Assembly (NCBI GenBank): GCA_963678705.1
Contig: OY783217.1
Span: 5,518,001-5,582,000 of the forward strand
DNA length: 64,000 nt
Source: Panorpa germanica
Lineage: Eukaryota; Arthropoda; Insecta; Mecoptera; Panorpidae
Direction: 5' to 3'
Made by a program: the position numbers and the translations under genes
Part shown: piece by piece, positions 1-14,400 of the stretch
Numbering within the stretch: position 1 is the stretch's first letter
Layout: each line of letters opens with the position of its first letter
Notes under the pieces: model-generated
What the model was told of the DNA's origin: nothing
The model's input: only the letters and a program-made list of their open reading frames with translations
Databases searched by the model: none

Positions 1-2094
1 TTTGAGGTTATAAAAGATAAAATCTGACATTCACGAACTTCAATTTGCATGCACTAGTGAACTCGATACAGAAATCATCATATTGTTCCAAATAAAAGAG
101 ACAATGAATCCATTTTTTATAGTCTTCTTTGATTTTCTTTGTCATTCTGTTATTTCTTTGTTAAAGTCGAGACTAAGTTTTATAATTCTTATGGTTTTTT
201 GTAGGTTAGAGTTACAGGTGTGACCGCATTGAGATTTAGCAAATAAACAACAACTAAAAGTTATAAAAAACGTGACCAATTTATCTAAATAGTTACCACA
301 AATAAAAGTGATTGAGAAGTATGTCAAGCAAATGCTTGGACCGCATAAGACGTGTATACAAACGGAACATCTCTGAAGACTGCAGAGTCATCTGCGTAGA
401 GTTTGATAATCGTAATGGTGTAATAGGTTTCATTCCATTACGTGTTTCTATGTATAAAATGTTGATATCAAATTGAAAACATGTATATACTTGCACAATA
501 ATTTTGAAAAGGGTTAAGCAAATTAAAGTAACTAGGAAACTGCGCGACGAGCTATGAAAACGTTTTTGGGATTATTGCAAGGTTATGTGGCGTCAAAGTT
601 TTATTACCGCGACGTATTCATTCAAAAAAACCCATATAATATAAACAACATGCAAATAATTTTTAATAATATTTGCTAATTTATTTATCTGTTTGTTTAT
701 AAATTTAAAAAATATAATTTAGAATATAAAAACACGAAAACAGAAAAACTGATGTCATTTATATGCAGCAGAATGCTTTAAAATATTTTGTAATATTTTA
801 CACAGTAATTAAATTCTAATTCGACGTGCTCCAAGAATTAATATAGTAATTGCAGCATTTGTTGCATAATAAATTAACTAACGGTGTTAGTCTGTAATTA
901 ACATATGTTTATTTTAATTTTAAATTGCGTCAGGTTTAGATTTTTATAAAATGATATATCACGAAAAATTTGCACAGAAATTTAGTTTAGTGAACGTGAC
1001 GTTAAAATTATAAAAACTCAATAAATAATAAAAAGCTAGTGATCTAAACTTAATCATTATTGATGCAGAAAAGCCGAAAATATAATTCTGGTCGAGGAAT
1101 CGAATCTGAAAAGGCAGTAGTCAGCGTGATGACTCACGCCAACTGTGTACTAAGTTTGAATGTTGCTTCGGCTTTGGTAGTTATAGCCTTAGATGTTTAA
1201 TCGCGTGTAAAATGCATATACATTACATGATTCATCTATTTTACTTACATTTCACATGTTATCTTCTTTTAATTGAATTTCAAGCCTCTTTACAATTAAA
1301 AATAAATTAAATGTTAAAATATACACTTACGTATAAAATAATTATTACATCTACTTTAATTAACTCTAATTTAATTAACTTTTAAACCTCACTGTATGAC
1401 GACACAACGTTGCAGGTGTATCCAAGCATGCTGATGCCATCGTACAAATTAAGGTCACCGTTCGTATTGAACGCTAGTCGTAGTTAAATTTGCAAAGTGC
1501 CGATTCTAAAATCACAGTGATTTGTATTCAAGGAACGTGTTTAACAGAAGCAAAGAGTGATTGATTGTCAAAAAAGCAAATGAAAATGATTGGTAAAATT
1601 AGTACAGCAGTAAATAACAGTGAGTTGTTGGTACTAGGAACTTGTAGTTTTACTTTCGAACCGTATTGTTTATAAGGCGATAGTGTGAGAGTCGAAGTAA
1701 TTAATTTGATGATAATTGATTAATGTTTCAGTTGGTTTTAAGACGATGAATGCTATCACCTACTTCTTTAGGTGAACGTTATTCATTAAAACATTAAACA
1801 AAGAAGATACGTATATTACCTGCAATACACAAAACATGGATGCTACCTTATATTCATGTAATATTTTACTTAAACAAAATTTAGTAATATTTTGTCTAAA
1901 AAGGTATTATTTATTAAAACATGGAGTGATAAAAGGCTATTTGCTTAGAAAGCCCAAGAAACCATGAAAAAAGGACTTCTTAGGATTTTATTTTACTTAA
2001 AAAGATGTTCTTAAGAAATTTAACTGATTATGTCCTTACATAATCATACATTTATTATACTGCGGTATGATTCACTTATACGAAAACTCGACAT
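1..2094. other. AT-rich non-coding DNA
   Basis: I see no supported gene here. Open frames are short and AT-driven, with no exon-like GC rise, domain motif or transposon terminus. It may be intergenic or part of a long upstream intron of the PDZ gene whose last exons lie at 34,079-34,643. Confidence 0.5.
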
Positions 2095-2109
2095 AATAAA
2101 TACTGTTAG

Positions 2110-2190
2110 CATTGTAGTAGAGGTCGTCGGTGATAGAACTCAGCATTGAAAATAGGCTGACGTAACATAAATTAAAGTTAAAATAGTTTT
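2110..2190 (+). repeat. SINE tail fragment
   Basis: This stretch holds the tail module of the SINE family seen nearly complete at 17,685-17,930 and 18,050-18,265: a TCGGTGATAG core, then CTCAGCATTGAAAATAGG and CTGACGTAA, followed by an AT-rich run. The tRNA-like head is absent, so the copy is 5'-truncated or decayed. Confidence 0.5.
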
Positions 2191-2215
2191 AAAAAAATTG
2201 TTTATCTTGTATTAA

Positions 2216-3965
2216 TAATACAAAACCTAAAAGGTTCCCAGAATTCATTTTTCCTCGCTTGCACAATAATAAAATTGAAATTTCATTACACCACATTAAA
2301 TCACATAACAATAAAAATGAATAAACTGATAGACGTAATATATTACAAAAATAATGAATAAATAAAATATTATCGCAAAAAAAACTATTAAAATATTATG
2401 AATGTAATAATACGCGTATCGCATTTTTAATAATGAGGAAGCCTTCAACGGCAAAGCATAAATTGAATTCAATTTAAATTTTAATAAACCTTAATATATC
2501 TTGTTGCATAATGTAGTTTTAAAGGTACCGTTAGCAAAGCAGTACCTTAATTAACAAAGGTCGTTGGTCCACCGACAATTCACAAGCTCGTGAAATTGCA
2601 CGTGAAACTCCAAGAAATTAAAAAAATTATATAACAAGGTCTAGAGATAACCAGGGATAGTGAACCTGGACAAGTAAACTCTCTGAAATGAAGATTAATT
2701 GACTGCCAACATTATCAAGCTTGTATTTTGGATAGATATATTATATTGCATATCCTATGTATATGCAAACGCAAAGTTATGTGTAAATTTAAATACTGCT
2801 ACATGTACATAGTATGTACTGTTATATTTTTTAATTCATGTATATGCAATATATATACAGGATATTATTTTCACATTATGAAGCATATTTGAATATACAA
2901 GGAATATTTATATAACGTTATGTGGAATTTGGTAGAAATATTGGCTAATAAATAGAAAATAAATATTAATATTTATATAAATAAAGCACCTTTTTGATTT
3001 ATTACAATATTTGTTAATTATATATAATAATTTCAAGGCGTACGCTTATACGATATTTTAGGAACCTATAATTGTACTAAATGACTATAATCATTTCCGC
3101 TATTAGATACAGGAAGCAGTTAATTAATGAGTTAATTAAATTAAAGTTAAATATAAAGAATGTAAAAGGATAATCTAAGGTCAAAAAATAAAATACGTGC
3201 TTTCTGAAAATAATATATGCTCAGATACTTATAAAAAATAAGTTTTAAGTATATTCGAACAAAAGATCAGTAAATACGAAATCTCCCGAATGCGATATAG
3301 AAACGATTTGACACAAATATAACACCAAGTTATTCTCGAAAGCAGAAGATATTTATTGCGATACTAGGCTAGTTTAAATTACTGCATTACATTTAAGTAA
3401 AATTGCATTATTATATAACATTAAAATTGTATACATGGGCGTTGTCAAAAATTGTTATTGTATTTAGAGTAAATTTAAAAATTTCTACTATATAAAAATT
3501 TAGTCCATCGTCGCTTAATTATCATCCTATAGGTAAAAAATATTCTGTTAAAATAATTAAAACTATGTTCGTTTAATATAACATATTTTATTTTCTTTGC
3601 TGTTATTATTTATATGTAGTATTCTTATTAGACAACAAAGGAAATCGGGTTTTTGTAAAAATAAAAACAAATACAAGCATTATGCAGTACCGTACGATTA
3701 TACCACCGGCATCTGGTTCATTAATTCATTCAGCCATAGTTCCTCTACAGTTGAAGAATATTGGTTAATATTGTTTTTACTTTTGTAATTAATTTAATTG
3801 CGTAATTTTATATAAGAACTTTTAATTAAATTTAAACAAAAACTATGTGTTAAAAAAATAAATAAGAAAGTAGAAAAATGGTAGTAAGCCTATTGAAAAC
3901 GAAAGTGATTATAATTGAAAATATTGTAACGAAATTTATAAGTTATTGTTATTGTTAGCCTATAA
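2216..3965. other. AT-rich non-coding DNA
   Basis: Nothing recognisable beyond low-complexity AT-rich sequence. The 63-codon open frame at 3,597-3,788 has no domain, splice context or codon signature and looks accidental. Confidence 0.5.
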
Positions 3966-4400
3966 ACAATATTTAAGAAACAAGAGTTACCGGACGGACT
4001 AATTCGACGGCTGGAAGTAGTAATATGTAGGCTTATGATAGCTCATACAAATCTTAGTCGTACTTACTTATTCAAAAGAGAACCACAAATGATATGTAAA
4101 CAATATAACAGCACACTAACGGTAAAGCATATTATTCTTCAATGCTCAAGGTACTCATCGTACAGATAAGGCTGTAATATGCCTGAGGAATATATGCAGA
4201 TATTTAAAAGCAGGGAAACTTTGAAAAACCTTATTGACTTTATCAATACAACTAATTTAATATCTTTATTTTAAGTACCCATATTCGTATCTATAAGTTG
4301 TAAATTATGTATTGTAAATGTTTATAAATGTGTATATTGTTTCAAGTGCTAATAACTTTTGAAAATTGATACACTCAAATCAATAACTATTAAAAAAAAA
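3966..4400 (+). pseudogene. Jockey-like LINE remnant (ORF2 C-terminus)
   Basis: One frame (3,966-4,274) reads as the C-terminal tail of a non-LTR retrotransposon reverse transcriptase protein. The order is CRLMIAHTNLSRTYLF (the usual 'LRIGHTxLTHxYL' motif), then a Cys/His stretch with C..Y..LTVKHIILQCSRYSS, then the usual FINTTNL end. An in-frame TAA follows YSSYR, so it is dead. Downstream, GTGCTAATAACTTTTG resembles the GCTAATGAC tail common at Jockey-clade 3' ends, and an A run at 4,392-4,400 fits target-primed insertion. The 5' part is missing. The motif order is seen in the sequence; the clade name is inference from the motif and tail. Confidence 0.75.
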
Positions 4401-5054
4401 TTGGAAAAAATATATCAAAAAGTGGTTTCATGCTGGAACTACCTTAAGTACAATGTAGATATTTTATAGGGTACGAGTAATATACACATTTTGTTTTTAG
4501 CCGGTCTTTATTAAACCCCAATAAATCTTTATTTCTTTACAAGAGTGACAATATCTCAAGTGATATGTATTACTTAATCCTTAAATAATTAATATAATCA
4601 ATAAAGAACTATGCAATTGTTGCAAAAAGAATTATAATCAGCTTTTATCCAGTATTATTTACACAGTTATCAACATCAAATGGATAATCCGCGATAACTT
4701 TGATAAGTTTTTTTTTAAATGAAGCAAGTCCTTTAGATTAACCCGGTATCAGTAGAATTAATATCAAAATTAACAACAACATTACATAAGTTGAGTAGAG
4801 TTTTAATAAAGACTCTTTACTAGGTTACTTACTGCATTCTAATACTTACTTATAAATAATTCGCAGAATCATATGGACCGTGTGGGATACGCATGATGAT
4901 TTTGTTAACAACATAAGTAAAGTAACAATTGCCGTAATAAAAACGTTATTGTTTAACAACTATGTAATCGTATACAGTTAATAAAAATGTGCAAGAACTA
5001 GTAACAAGATCATGCAGTAACTTGTTTGGCTAACGGTTTGTCCATAACGTTATT
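4401..5054. other. AT-rich non-coding DNA
   Basis: No gene, repeat terminus or RNA structure that I can support. Confidence 0.4.
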
Positions 5055-5165
5055 AGGGGCCCTCCATAAATTACGTCACACAGCAGGGTTAGTAGCATTG
5101 TGACGTCACTTGCAGTATAAATGCAATATTCGCAAAATGGATGACCCCTTAACCCAAATTTTAGC
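5055..5165 (+). repeat. Transposon-end-like fragment
   Basis: The block starts GGGGCCCTCCATAAATTACG followed by TCACAC and contains a second GTGACGTCAC motif about 45 bases later. A CCATAAATTACGTCA end is a motif I recall from dispersed DNA elements of many arthropods. No partner terminus was found, so it is annotated only as a fragment. Confidence 0.35.
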
Positions 5166-5762
5166 ATGAACGTGACAATAAATAAGAACGAAATAAATTA
5201 TTTTCGTAAACCAGTGAAACTGAAAAAACTGAAAACAGTTTTGAACTATGGGAAACTAATACTGCACTAAAGGGACTCATAAGAGTTCTTTTTGAAAACG
5301 TAAATACAAAAAATGAATCAAAGAAGACGTTTTTTACCGATATTGAATATTTTTCGATATTTTACATAAGTTTAGATATCTTCAAAACGGGAAGGTTTTT
5401 CTGTATGACAACTTTTGATTTTCTGAATTGTATTTACACAGTCTAACGCCCACAGAAGTATAACGTGGTACTTATTGGACACCTTGTATCTTCATAACCC
5501 TATATTACAATAAAATACATGTCACTGTCAAATAACAGTACAAATCTACTAATTTCTTGCTAAATATATACAGTTATCTAAGAGAAACACAACATCAAAT
5601 GGCAATTACAGGATGCTATGCTATCATAATTTAGACAAGCAAAGCTAATCCACAATATATATTAGGTTATTCAGCAAAGTTATTAAAATTGCTGTAAAAA
5701 CTAAGAGGAAAGTGGTAAAGAAAACTCTACAAAAATTATTAAAAGTTGAAATAAATCACCTT
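5166..5762. other. AT-rich non-coding DNA
   Basis: No supported feature. A short TATTGAATATTTTTCGATATTTTA stretch near 5,340 is loosely repetitive, without recognisable ends. Confidence 0.4.
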
Positions 5763-5935
5763 TCAATGTAGAAAATGCTACGATTAGCTTATAGTAAGCT
5801 AGCAAAAATAAAACTGCACTGCAAGACAATTTGTACATGAAAAATAGAAAATAAACCTTGAAATAAACTTGTGACAAGCTAACATCTGTGAAACTGCACT
5901 GCAAAGTAATTTTCTACCTGAGATTCAGCTCAATT
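5763..5935 (-). repeat. Two-unit dispersed repeat, locus 1
   Basis: Read on the minus strand, two related units of about 80 bases stand in tandem. Each has a GTAGAAAATTG/GTACAAATTGTCTTG segment, the shared word TTGCAGTGCAGTTT, and a TAGCTT...AAGCTA/AAGTT hairpin-like core. The same arrangement recurs at 20,281-20,432 and 27,415-27,585 on the plus strand. No coding potential. The unit resembles an internal repeat of some mobile element, but I could not assign one. Confidence 0.5.
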
Positions 5936-6819
5936 AGTTACTATTAGGACCATAGACTACAGAGCGTGATAAAACTAAAATATTTTCGCTTGAGCAATAT
6001 CAAAATAATTGAAGATTGATTACGTGTTTTATAATTATCTTTACAGGGTTTTCGATTTAAATTTACTATTGATCACACACGAAATTACAAATATATTACC
6101 TTAATGTCTAAGATATTGTTTAATTAACATTAAATCTGGGAATCCTTCGAATTAAATTATGATACGAAGTTTATAGATATAATCATCCGAAGACAATGAT
6201 GTAATCATTGTTTATAACTGATTTTCTTAACAACATAATCTCTTAATAATCAATAAGAATTATTAACTAAAAACAAGCAACTTCCTCCGCTGTTACGAGA
6301 ATATAACTTGGGTTTTATTGGGTAAATCTTATCGAATTGATTAGACGGTACAATCAATTTCTATTAGCCAGGTGATACCATATCGTAAAGTTTTTGTGAT
6401 TCACTGTCTAATCTAATCAATTCTTTATAATAAATAAATCTTATGTATTTACAACGGAAATCATAAATGTAAATCGCATAATGCGAAATAGAAACGAGAA
6501 AGTTATGTACAACACACGCAGGACGAATGGTTTGTATGATTAGCGAACTGTTCGTAATGAAGTCAATTCAAAGTCCACGCGGGGTTCAAGGTTGGATACA
6601 AGACATGTATACATGGGATATGCGTCGTTTTATTAAGAATTTAGAGTCCAATCGATGTTAAAACTATCTTTGAATGTTAATAACATAATGATTTGTTATG
6701 TTAAACATCAACAACAGATAATATTTACTTCAAATGGGATTCCGAACGTTTTAAGCTTTGCTCGTTTTATTTTTAAGTTAGGTTTAATTTTGTTTTATGT
6801 TTGTTTATTATTATTATTA
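5936..6819. other. AT-rich non-coding DNA
   Basis: No supported gene. The open frame starting at 6,655 runs into the adjacent Helitron and is not a real coding sequence. Confidence 0.4.
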
Positions 6820-7711
6820 TCTTATATTATAATGTCCGAGGTGTATGTTTGTTTTCTTATATTCTTATATTCTTATATTCTTATATTCTTATATGTTTAC
6901 GCGATTCGTATGGTAGCTCGAAAACGGCTCCATGGAAGTTTTTAAAAATTTCCTATTTCGTAGAGAAAAAAATTCTAAGACTTTTGGCGTCCTCGGATTT
7001 TTCCCTGAATTTCCTGGAAACCCGTAATTTTGGAAAAACTGGAAAAAAAGTGAACCCTTTTTTGCTGTATTACTTTTAATTTGTAAAAGATAGAAAGTTG
7101 AAATTTTGCATGTGTATTAAGGTATTCAATGCTGACATTTTTCAAAAATTAGAAATTCAAAAAGTGAAAAAGGGGGGGTTGAAGAAATTCGGGGGCCCGG
7201 TAGGGAACTTTGGAGAAAGTTCATATTCTGGATTCTAGAATAATTAAGTATATTATTAATAAAAAAAAATTCAAAATTCCAAAATTTTATTTGGGGGCAC
7301 GGGGGCAGTATTTGCCGAGAGTAAGAATTGTGCCAGAAAGTTGAAATTTTGTATATAGGCTAATCTTGGTAACTTATTTACGAATCGAAAAAAAAAATCC
7401 CAAATTTTGAAAAAAAGTTGGTCAAATAACGCATAAATTGAAAATATTTTTTATTTTGTTAAAAAGAATAATTTTTTTTAGTCAATTTATATGTCATGTA
7501 TATGTGCGCGAGTTTATTTATTATTTCAATTTAAACATAGAACAGTTAAATATGAAATGTAATTACGAATTATTTTATTGGTTTCAAATCATACACGTCA
7601 AAAAGACTTCGCTTTGCGACGGGGGTAAACGTTACTGGAATTTAAATTTTTACATGAAGTTCTAGCCACACACAAAAGACAGACGTCGCTTGCGACGGGG
7701 GTAAAAGCTAG
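6820..7711 (+). mobile_element. Non-autonomous Helitron, copy H1
   Basis: The element begins TCTTATATTATAATGTCC after an A and ends in CTAG before a T, the rolling-circle Helitron signature. Shortly before the end is the hairpin CGTCGC-TT-GCGACG. Inside are a short 8-bp minisatellite (units of ATTCTTAT at about 6,858-6,890) and a GGGGGCCCGGTAGG block shared by all copies. There is no Rep/helicase coding, so it depends on an autonomous relative. It is joined directly to copy H2. Confidence 0.8.
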
Positions 7712-8490
7712 TATATTATAATGTTCCAAGTGTATATTTATATGTTTGTTTGTTGCTGAAATTCGTATGGTAGAATGAAAACGGCTCCGTCAATGTTTTT
7801 GAAAATTTGCTATTTCGTAGAGAAAAAAATTCTAAGACTTTTGGCGTCCCCGAATTTTCCCCTGAATTTCCTGGAAAAACGTAATTTTGGAAAAACCAAA
7901 AAAAAATTGTTTACTTTTTGCTCTATAACTTTGAATTCGTAAAAGATAGAAAGTTGAAATTTTGCATGTGTATTAAGGTATTCAGTGCTGACATTTCTCA
8001 AAAATTAGAAATTCAAAAATTGACAAAGGGGGGGTTGAAGAAATTCGGGGGCCCGGTAGGGAACTTTGGAGATAGTTCATATTCTGGATTCTAGAATAAT
8101 TAAGTATATTATTAATAAAAGAAAATTCAAAATTTCAAAATTTTATTTGGGGGCACGGGGGCAGTTTTTGCCGAGAGTAAAAATTGTGCTAGAAAGTTGA
8201 AATTTTGTATGTAGACTAACCTCCTCGGTAACTTATTTACGAATCAAAAAAAAAAATCCCAAATTTTGAAAAAAAGTTAGTCAAATAACGAATAAATTAA
8301 AAATATTTTTTATTTTGTTTAAAAAAGTATATTCTTTTAGTCAGTTTATATGAAAAATTATTTGTTTTTATATGTAGAATTTATGTAGAAGGAGTTAAAT
8401 TTTTCAATTTAAAAATGGAATTAAAATTTGAAATGAAATTCAATTCACATACAAAAGACAGACGTCGCTTGCGACGGGGGCAAAAGCTAG
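7712..8490 (+). mobile_element. Non-autonomous Helitron, copy H2
   Basis: It begins TATATTATAATGTTCC directly after the CTAG of H1 and ends with the CGTCGC-TT-GCGACG hairpin and CTAG at 8,487-8,490, followed by T. The body is closely similar to H1, including the GGGGGCCCGGTAGG block and a GGGGGCACGGGGGC block. The leading TCC is missing compared with the H4 junction at 61,351. It has no coding capacity. Confidence 0.8.
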
Positions 8491-11400
8491 TATATTATAT
8501 ATAATAACACTATCTACATATTAACACATGTTGGCTATCTTAAGAAAGAGTATAATACGCTCATTTACTTCTATTTCGTTTTGGTTTTATTTAATTTTCA
8601 AAGAAAAATCTAATGTTCAATGAAATTCATCCAGATTATTAGAACATTTTTCATTGCCTTAATTCTTTAATGACCTAGAGCTTGATAAAATACATAATCA
8701 CGACAACGACATACTTTAAAGTTTTGCTATTATAATGGTACAATCAAAATTGTCATTGGTTTTCAAAAATATAATTTGACATTTAGTAAAAACTTACACA
8801 TGTATTTTTTAGGTTAATATAATGTCAAATTACTTTTTTAAAAAGATTCTTTGACATAAACTTTGAGATTTTTACGAAACTTAAATAGTTATGTGTATTT
8901 AAGGTTTACGTAACATAACAAAAATTACATGATTAAAGTATTTTATTATTCCTTGAAAAACAAATCTACTATTTTGGGTATTAGTATACCCATAAAATAT
9001 CTTAGGAACATCTTTTTAAGGATTAAAGGTTTTTAGAATAGTTCTAAAATAACAAACTCTTTTAGATTATGTATACTAGGTACATATTTTGCGAGAATGC
9101 TATTGTAATAATTATATTATAGTAAAAGAAAAGTATACTCTGCATTTATCCAAAAACATTGTTTAAAAATATGCCAAACTTCAGTAAATAATAATACGTA
9201 GTTTTACGTAAACAATATTATTTTAAATATTCATTTATTCACGTTTTGTGTTTAACTGGTAATAAATTGTGACAGATACAGTTTAGTTTTTAATTTTAAG
9301 AGCCTCACACTTTCAAATATGCCTGTGCCATATATTTTCTCGAATGCAATTTGAGTATACCTATTAATTACGATTTGTATATCATATTTGTCTATCAAAA
9401 ATGTTTTAACAGCGTTTGAAATCAGAATCTGTTCCTTTATCTTATTTGTCAACATGTAACTTCAAGTATAACGATATGATATTCGTATTAAAAATAAAGA
9501 ATCGATTGAATGATATAATACGTATTTATCACAGCCTAAAGATAACAGTAGCACGTGGAAAAAAATTAATATATGTTCATTACGATTAAAACAGACAGGT
9601 GAAATAAATATGTCAAATGATCATGATGAAACAGTTGACAATTTATGTCAGGCAGTATTTAATGAGAAACACTATCTTGTACTAAAATTAACAAAAATCG
9701 ACGTAAAAAAATATTTTAAACTAAAATGTTCACGCACTAAAAATCTTAAATTACTTAGAGTTGTGAGCTATTGATATGAATGGCAATATTTCTTAATTAG
9801 CAAGATGATCATTAAAATATATTATATAAAACCTGCAAATACTAGTAGAACTAATACTTCTTGTATTAGTCAAACATTTTATTTGCTTAATTGCACATGT
9901 ATTAATTAGTGGAATATAGTTTTCCTTTATGGGTATAAGTATGCTAGATGAACATGCACATGCTAAATACTGTTCTAACATTGAAACTTGTCTATTTTTT
10001 GAGGTTAAGAGAGTTAATAATTTAATATAAACTAATGCTAAGATTATTGTGAAAGTTGTGTATTTTAATATTATTACCTTTTAAATAACGAGAATCTTCT
10101 CAAAAAATCAGCTGTCACCTGCACTTGACTTAATTTTAAACAAATAAGTAATTCTTTAACTTTTACAATAGATCTTCACCTGTCTATTTTATTTCAACAA
10201 CTGACTAACGCAGTCTTCTGCACTCCTTTTTGTTTCATGCCACTCTCCGGCCAACAACACACTTCAAAACAATACGATTCATCGACGATGCTCGGACCTC
10301 ATCGGCTGTCTTCGTGATGTTGTTCTACCTGCACAACGTGGACTGGCACGGCGGATACTATGCAACAATCGGATTTGAATCTGACAATTTATTTTAATGG
10401 ATGTGTGATATCTGTTTAATTCACATTTGGTATGATTCTATATTTATATGGTATTGTATTTATATTGTTTTCTATCTACAGGATCAGGTATGACACGTCT
10501 TTTATTAATATTTCATTAACTTTTTACTCTCGAATGCATTATTTCAATTCTTATCGTTTTATTATTATAATTGTGAAAGTGCTGCAGTGTTTTCTACAAT
10601 AATGAATTTTTTACGTGTTTTTGCTAAAAGATTTTTTATAAATTATGTTCATTTTTCGTTGCACATTCATTGAAGACATTTTAAGAACTTGAGGGAAAGT
10701 TTTTAGGGAAAGAGTTTATTATTAGAAAGACTAGAACGTTAAAGGAAAAAAATATTTAGAAATAATAATAAAAATAACATTTTTTAAATTATTTTCCCAC
10801 GTAAACAATTTTGCCTCTATTTTTGAATGAATAGTATTTTACATATGAAATATATTGTCTAAAAGATAAGGCAAATTAGTTATAAAGTACATCAACGCAT
10901 TCAAATCGTGTCAATTTATTTTGGAAGTAACGATGCCATTATTTACCCCTTTTGCTGCTTGCAACTAACCATTGAGGTCATGTCATGTAGAAAAACTAGA
11001 TGTCTTTCTTTTGTATTCCCTTTTGAGATAATTCTTAACTGATAACCACTGATATTCCTGCCATAAAGAAAGGAAAAACAGAAAGACCGAGGCTGTTTTT
11101 TCAAAAATATTAAATTTTGAAAATAACTCCTATTTACTGGCTTTACAATAAACTATTAAAATCTTAAATATTTTTAATACTTTACGATTTATTCAATAAA
11201 TGAAACAGTCACTTTCTATTGATACAAAGCAAAATTGTATGCAATTACCAAATAAATGATTTCTCAATCTAAAAAAGAGATAGAAGGCTGCGAAAAAATC
11301 CATTGTGTAGCATTTTTTATAAAGCATCTTTGTATAATATTCAATTGTAAATAAATATTAATAACAGTAACAATATTTCAAGAGGGTAGGATTTTCTCTC

Positions 11401-14400
11401 TCGATTACTTGACTCAAAGTAACCCATGACTAGAAATTAAATTTAAGAAAAATGCATGGAATAAAAATACCGTTCTTACTTGAACAAACAATTCATTTAT
11501 TTCGTTTAATAACTCAAATTTTATAATTAATTTGATAACATAACTTTTTGTTCTTGTACTGTTAAATTTGCTTAACGGCAATAATTAGTATTTAAACAAA
11601 GTAACTATCATTTTAAACATTAATGACTGTTCATTATTAATTACTTTAAGTCAGCATAGTACTAAAATGGACAAATATTGGTCAAGAGAGCTCTCATGAT
11701 ATACTCGTATGTACAATATATCTTTCGAGGACATACAACAAAATATAAAGAAATATATGAGGTGTATCAATAGGAACTGACTGTTTTCTTTTTCGAATAA
11801 ATCCTTAAATAATAAATCTATTTTGGATTTGTTTTATTTATTATAAAACTAATGGATGGGACTTATTTCTGAAGTATACCAAGTAGTATTCAAGTCACTG
11901 ATAGATGGCCAAAAGTCCGACTGTATTTCGCTTATTAACTTATGGTTCGAAAATATTTCCAAAGTTACCAGCGTACACTTCTATTTTAAAAATCGATAAA
12001 GGAGGAATTAAATCACATGATCTCGGTGATTACATTTTTACAATAAAGGCGTTGTTTTACTATACAGCATTCTATGATAAATTTCCTATGTATTTAGAGT
12101 AGATACATCAAATTTTAAACGTCACATTGACACGTGTAAAAAATAGCGGGAAATTTAAACTAGTCAGCTCCTACTCATACATGTATAATGAAATAAAAAT
12201 TTAAAAATCATTTTGAAGAGAATTTACTAAGTGATACATCCTTTATTTAAAAACAAATCAATTTTTAAAATATTATTATAAGACCTATTCATGCACTTTC
12301 TTAAATATTCTTTAATTTGTTTTTAAACTATAACATATCCAATGACACATAACCAAAACAAGGAAAGTGTTTGATGTAAAAACAACCTGATTCGAAGTAA
12401 TGATATAATATTTATGAATCATTCATACAGCTGTGGAACATAGACAAGCAGCTCAGCTCAGCTCACAAATTTAACAATTTTTATCTAGAATGACTCAGGC
12501 ACCCACATGGAACAATAAACTGGTTGCACACCGATAATTTACTGTCCAACACTTTTTTGTCTTTGACAAAGCTTTCTGGTTTTAACTCACTTTTCTACGA
12601 AAGTTTTCTTAAATCTAGAGACCACACTGTATTACATTGTATAGATATTCTCAAAATATACAAAGGTTTTAATCAACGTTTTGTACAAATCACTTTGTAA
12701 CTGTTGCTTAAGTTCCATGACGTTCATCTGCTAAGGATTCTCAAGCTATGTTCTAAATTGTGGCATTTTGGGTGGTCCCGAGTACTACCTACATCCGAGC
12801 ACGATTGAAAAACAACAAAATGACATATTTTAATATATGAATACTTCAAGCGGCAAGAAGATACATACTTAGAGAAGGTTTTGCCACTAAAATTAGAATG
12901 GTGGACGTGCTCAAATGAAAAGAAAAGATGTATCAGTGGTTTTATGTTAAATTTAGAATCGAGATGAAATTTTGAAAGTATCGCTTTGATAATTGTTATC
13001 CAAAATTATTCTAATTTCAATTGGCATACCTGTTTAGTAGAATAACTGTTTTAACTTTGCCACAGATAACTCAACATACTATTTCTTATATGCCTGTAAA
13101 ATTTAGATTACCTTCTCTATAAACGTAAAGATATTCTAACTTAATCTTCTTTCTTCTTTTCTAGAACAACTATTCGCTTCTTCTTTTTTCCTCTCTAGTT
13201 ATTTTCGTTGTTTGTTTTCATCTTCTCTGTCCTTCTTAGAAAAGGAAACATACAAATAGTGATAGTGCTCTTAACTGGATGCACCGCAGAGAAGCAGCGA
13301 AAAATAATCAAACTAGACACCTTTAGACAAAAGGATTGTGTTCTTGCACCATTCTTTCATGAATTTTACACCTTCTCCTTACAACAATCTGAAAATTACT
13401 TGTTAATTCAGTTACCTTGTTAATAGATAAAAACATCGCCCACTGTACAGGCGTCCCTTTTTTCTTAGAACGTAAAATTTTCCAAATTTTGGAATCAAAA
13501 CCTTCACTAACAATGTATGAGTTTGGAAAGTATTTATTAGAAACAGAAGTCAATTTCGCTCATTTAGACCCAACGTTTGAGCTACACTGAGCCACACTTT
13601 ACACTAATACAGTATGGTACTCAACATGCGTGTTGGTGTTCGTTTACTCAATTCACCGGTCATTACCTGCAGCTAATCTCCAGGGTTCAAATCCCCGTGA
13701 CAGAGTGAAGCTAATTCAAGTACCAGCGATGTTCAACCACTGAACAGTTTAGATTAATTAATGAAAGAGAAATTTGAGGTTAGAATTGAAAAACGTTATA
13801 TTAATTTACACAAGTTTTGAACACCATGCTTTTGTCACTAACGTGAATTTTGCATTTACAGCGTTAAATAAGAGAAAAAAACTTTCGCAGCATTTATATT
13901 GTCTACTAAAAAGAGGTTATGTTTCACAGGATTTCTATTTACGGCCGGGAACAGATAATGCTCTTATTCTTTGTAAATAAATTATCTACAACAACTAGCA
14001 TCCCATTTTATTTGAACATGCATAAGTTTTAGAAAGTAAATGTACTTTTATCAAATCTCATAATGTGCATATGATATATAGCATAGTACCTACAAACAGT
14101 AATTTTAAATACCAGTTTCCCAACAATCTCAAATTTTGATGGACCGACAACCGGTTAGATAACAATCCGATGTTAACTAACGACTTCCTACGCACTACAT
14201 GTTATTTACATCGAGAGTACTTTGTTGATTTCTCATATCTATACTTTATCGTGAACACCATGGGTTACTAATGCATTATCTAGACTTGAATTGACATTAT
14301 CACCAAAAACCGTTGTTTAATCGTAATAATAAATTATCTTGTTTTTGTCATCGTAGTTTTTAATGGAAGTTAATTTACCGGCCATCCGGTTACAAAACGG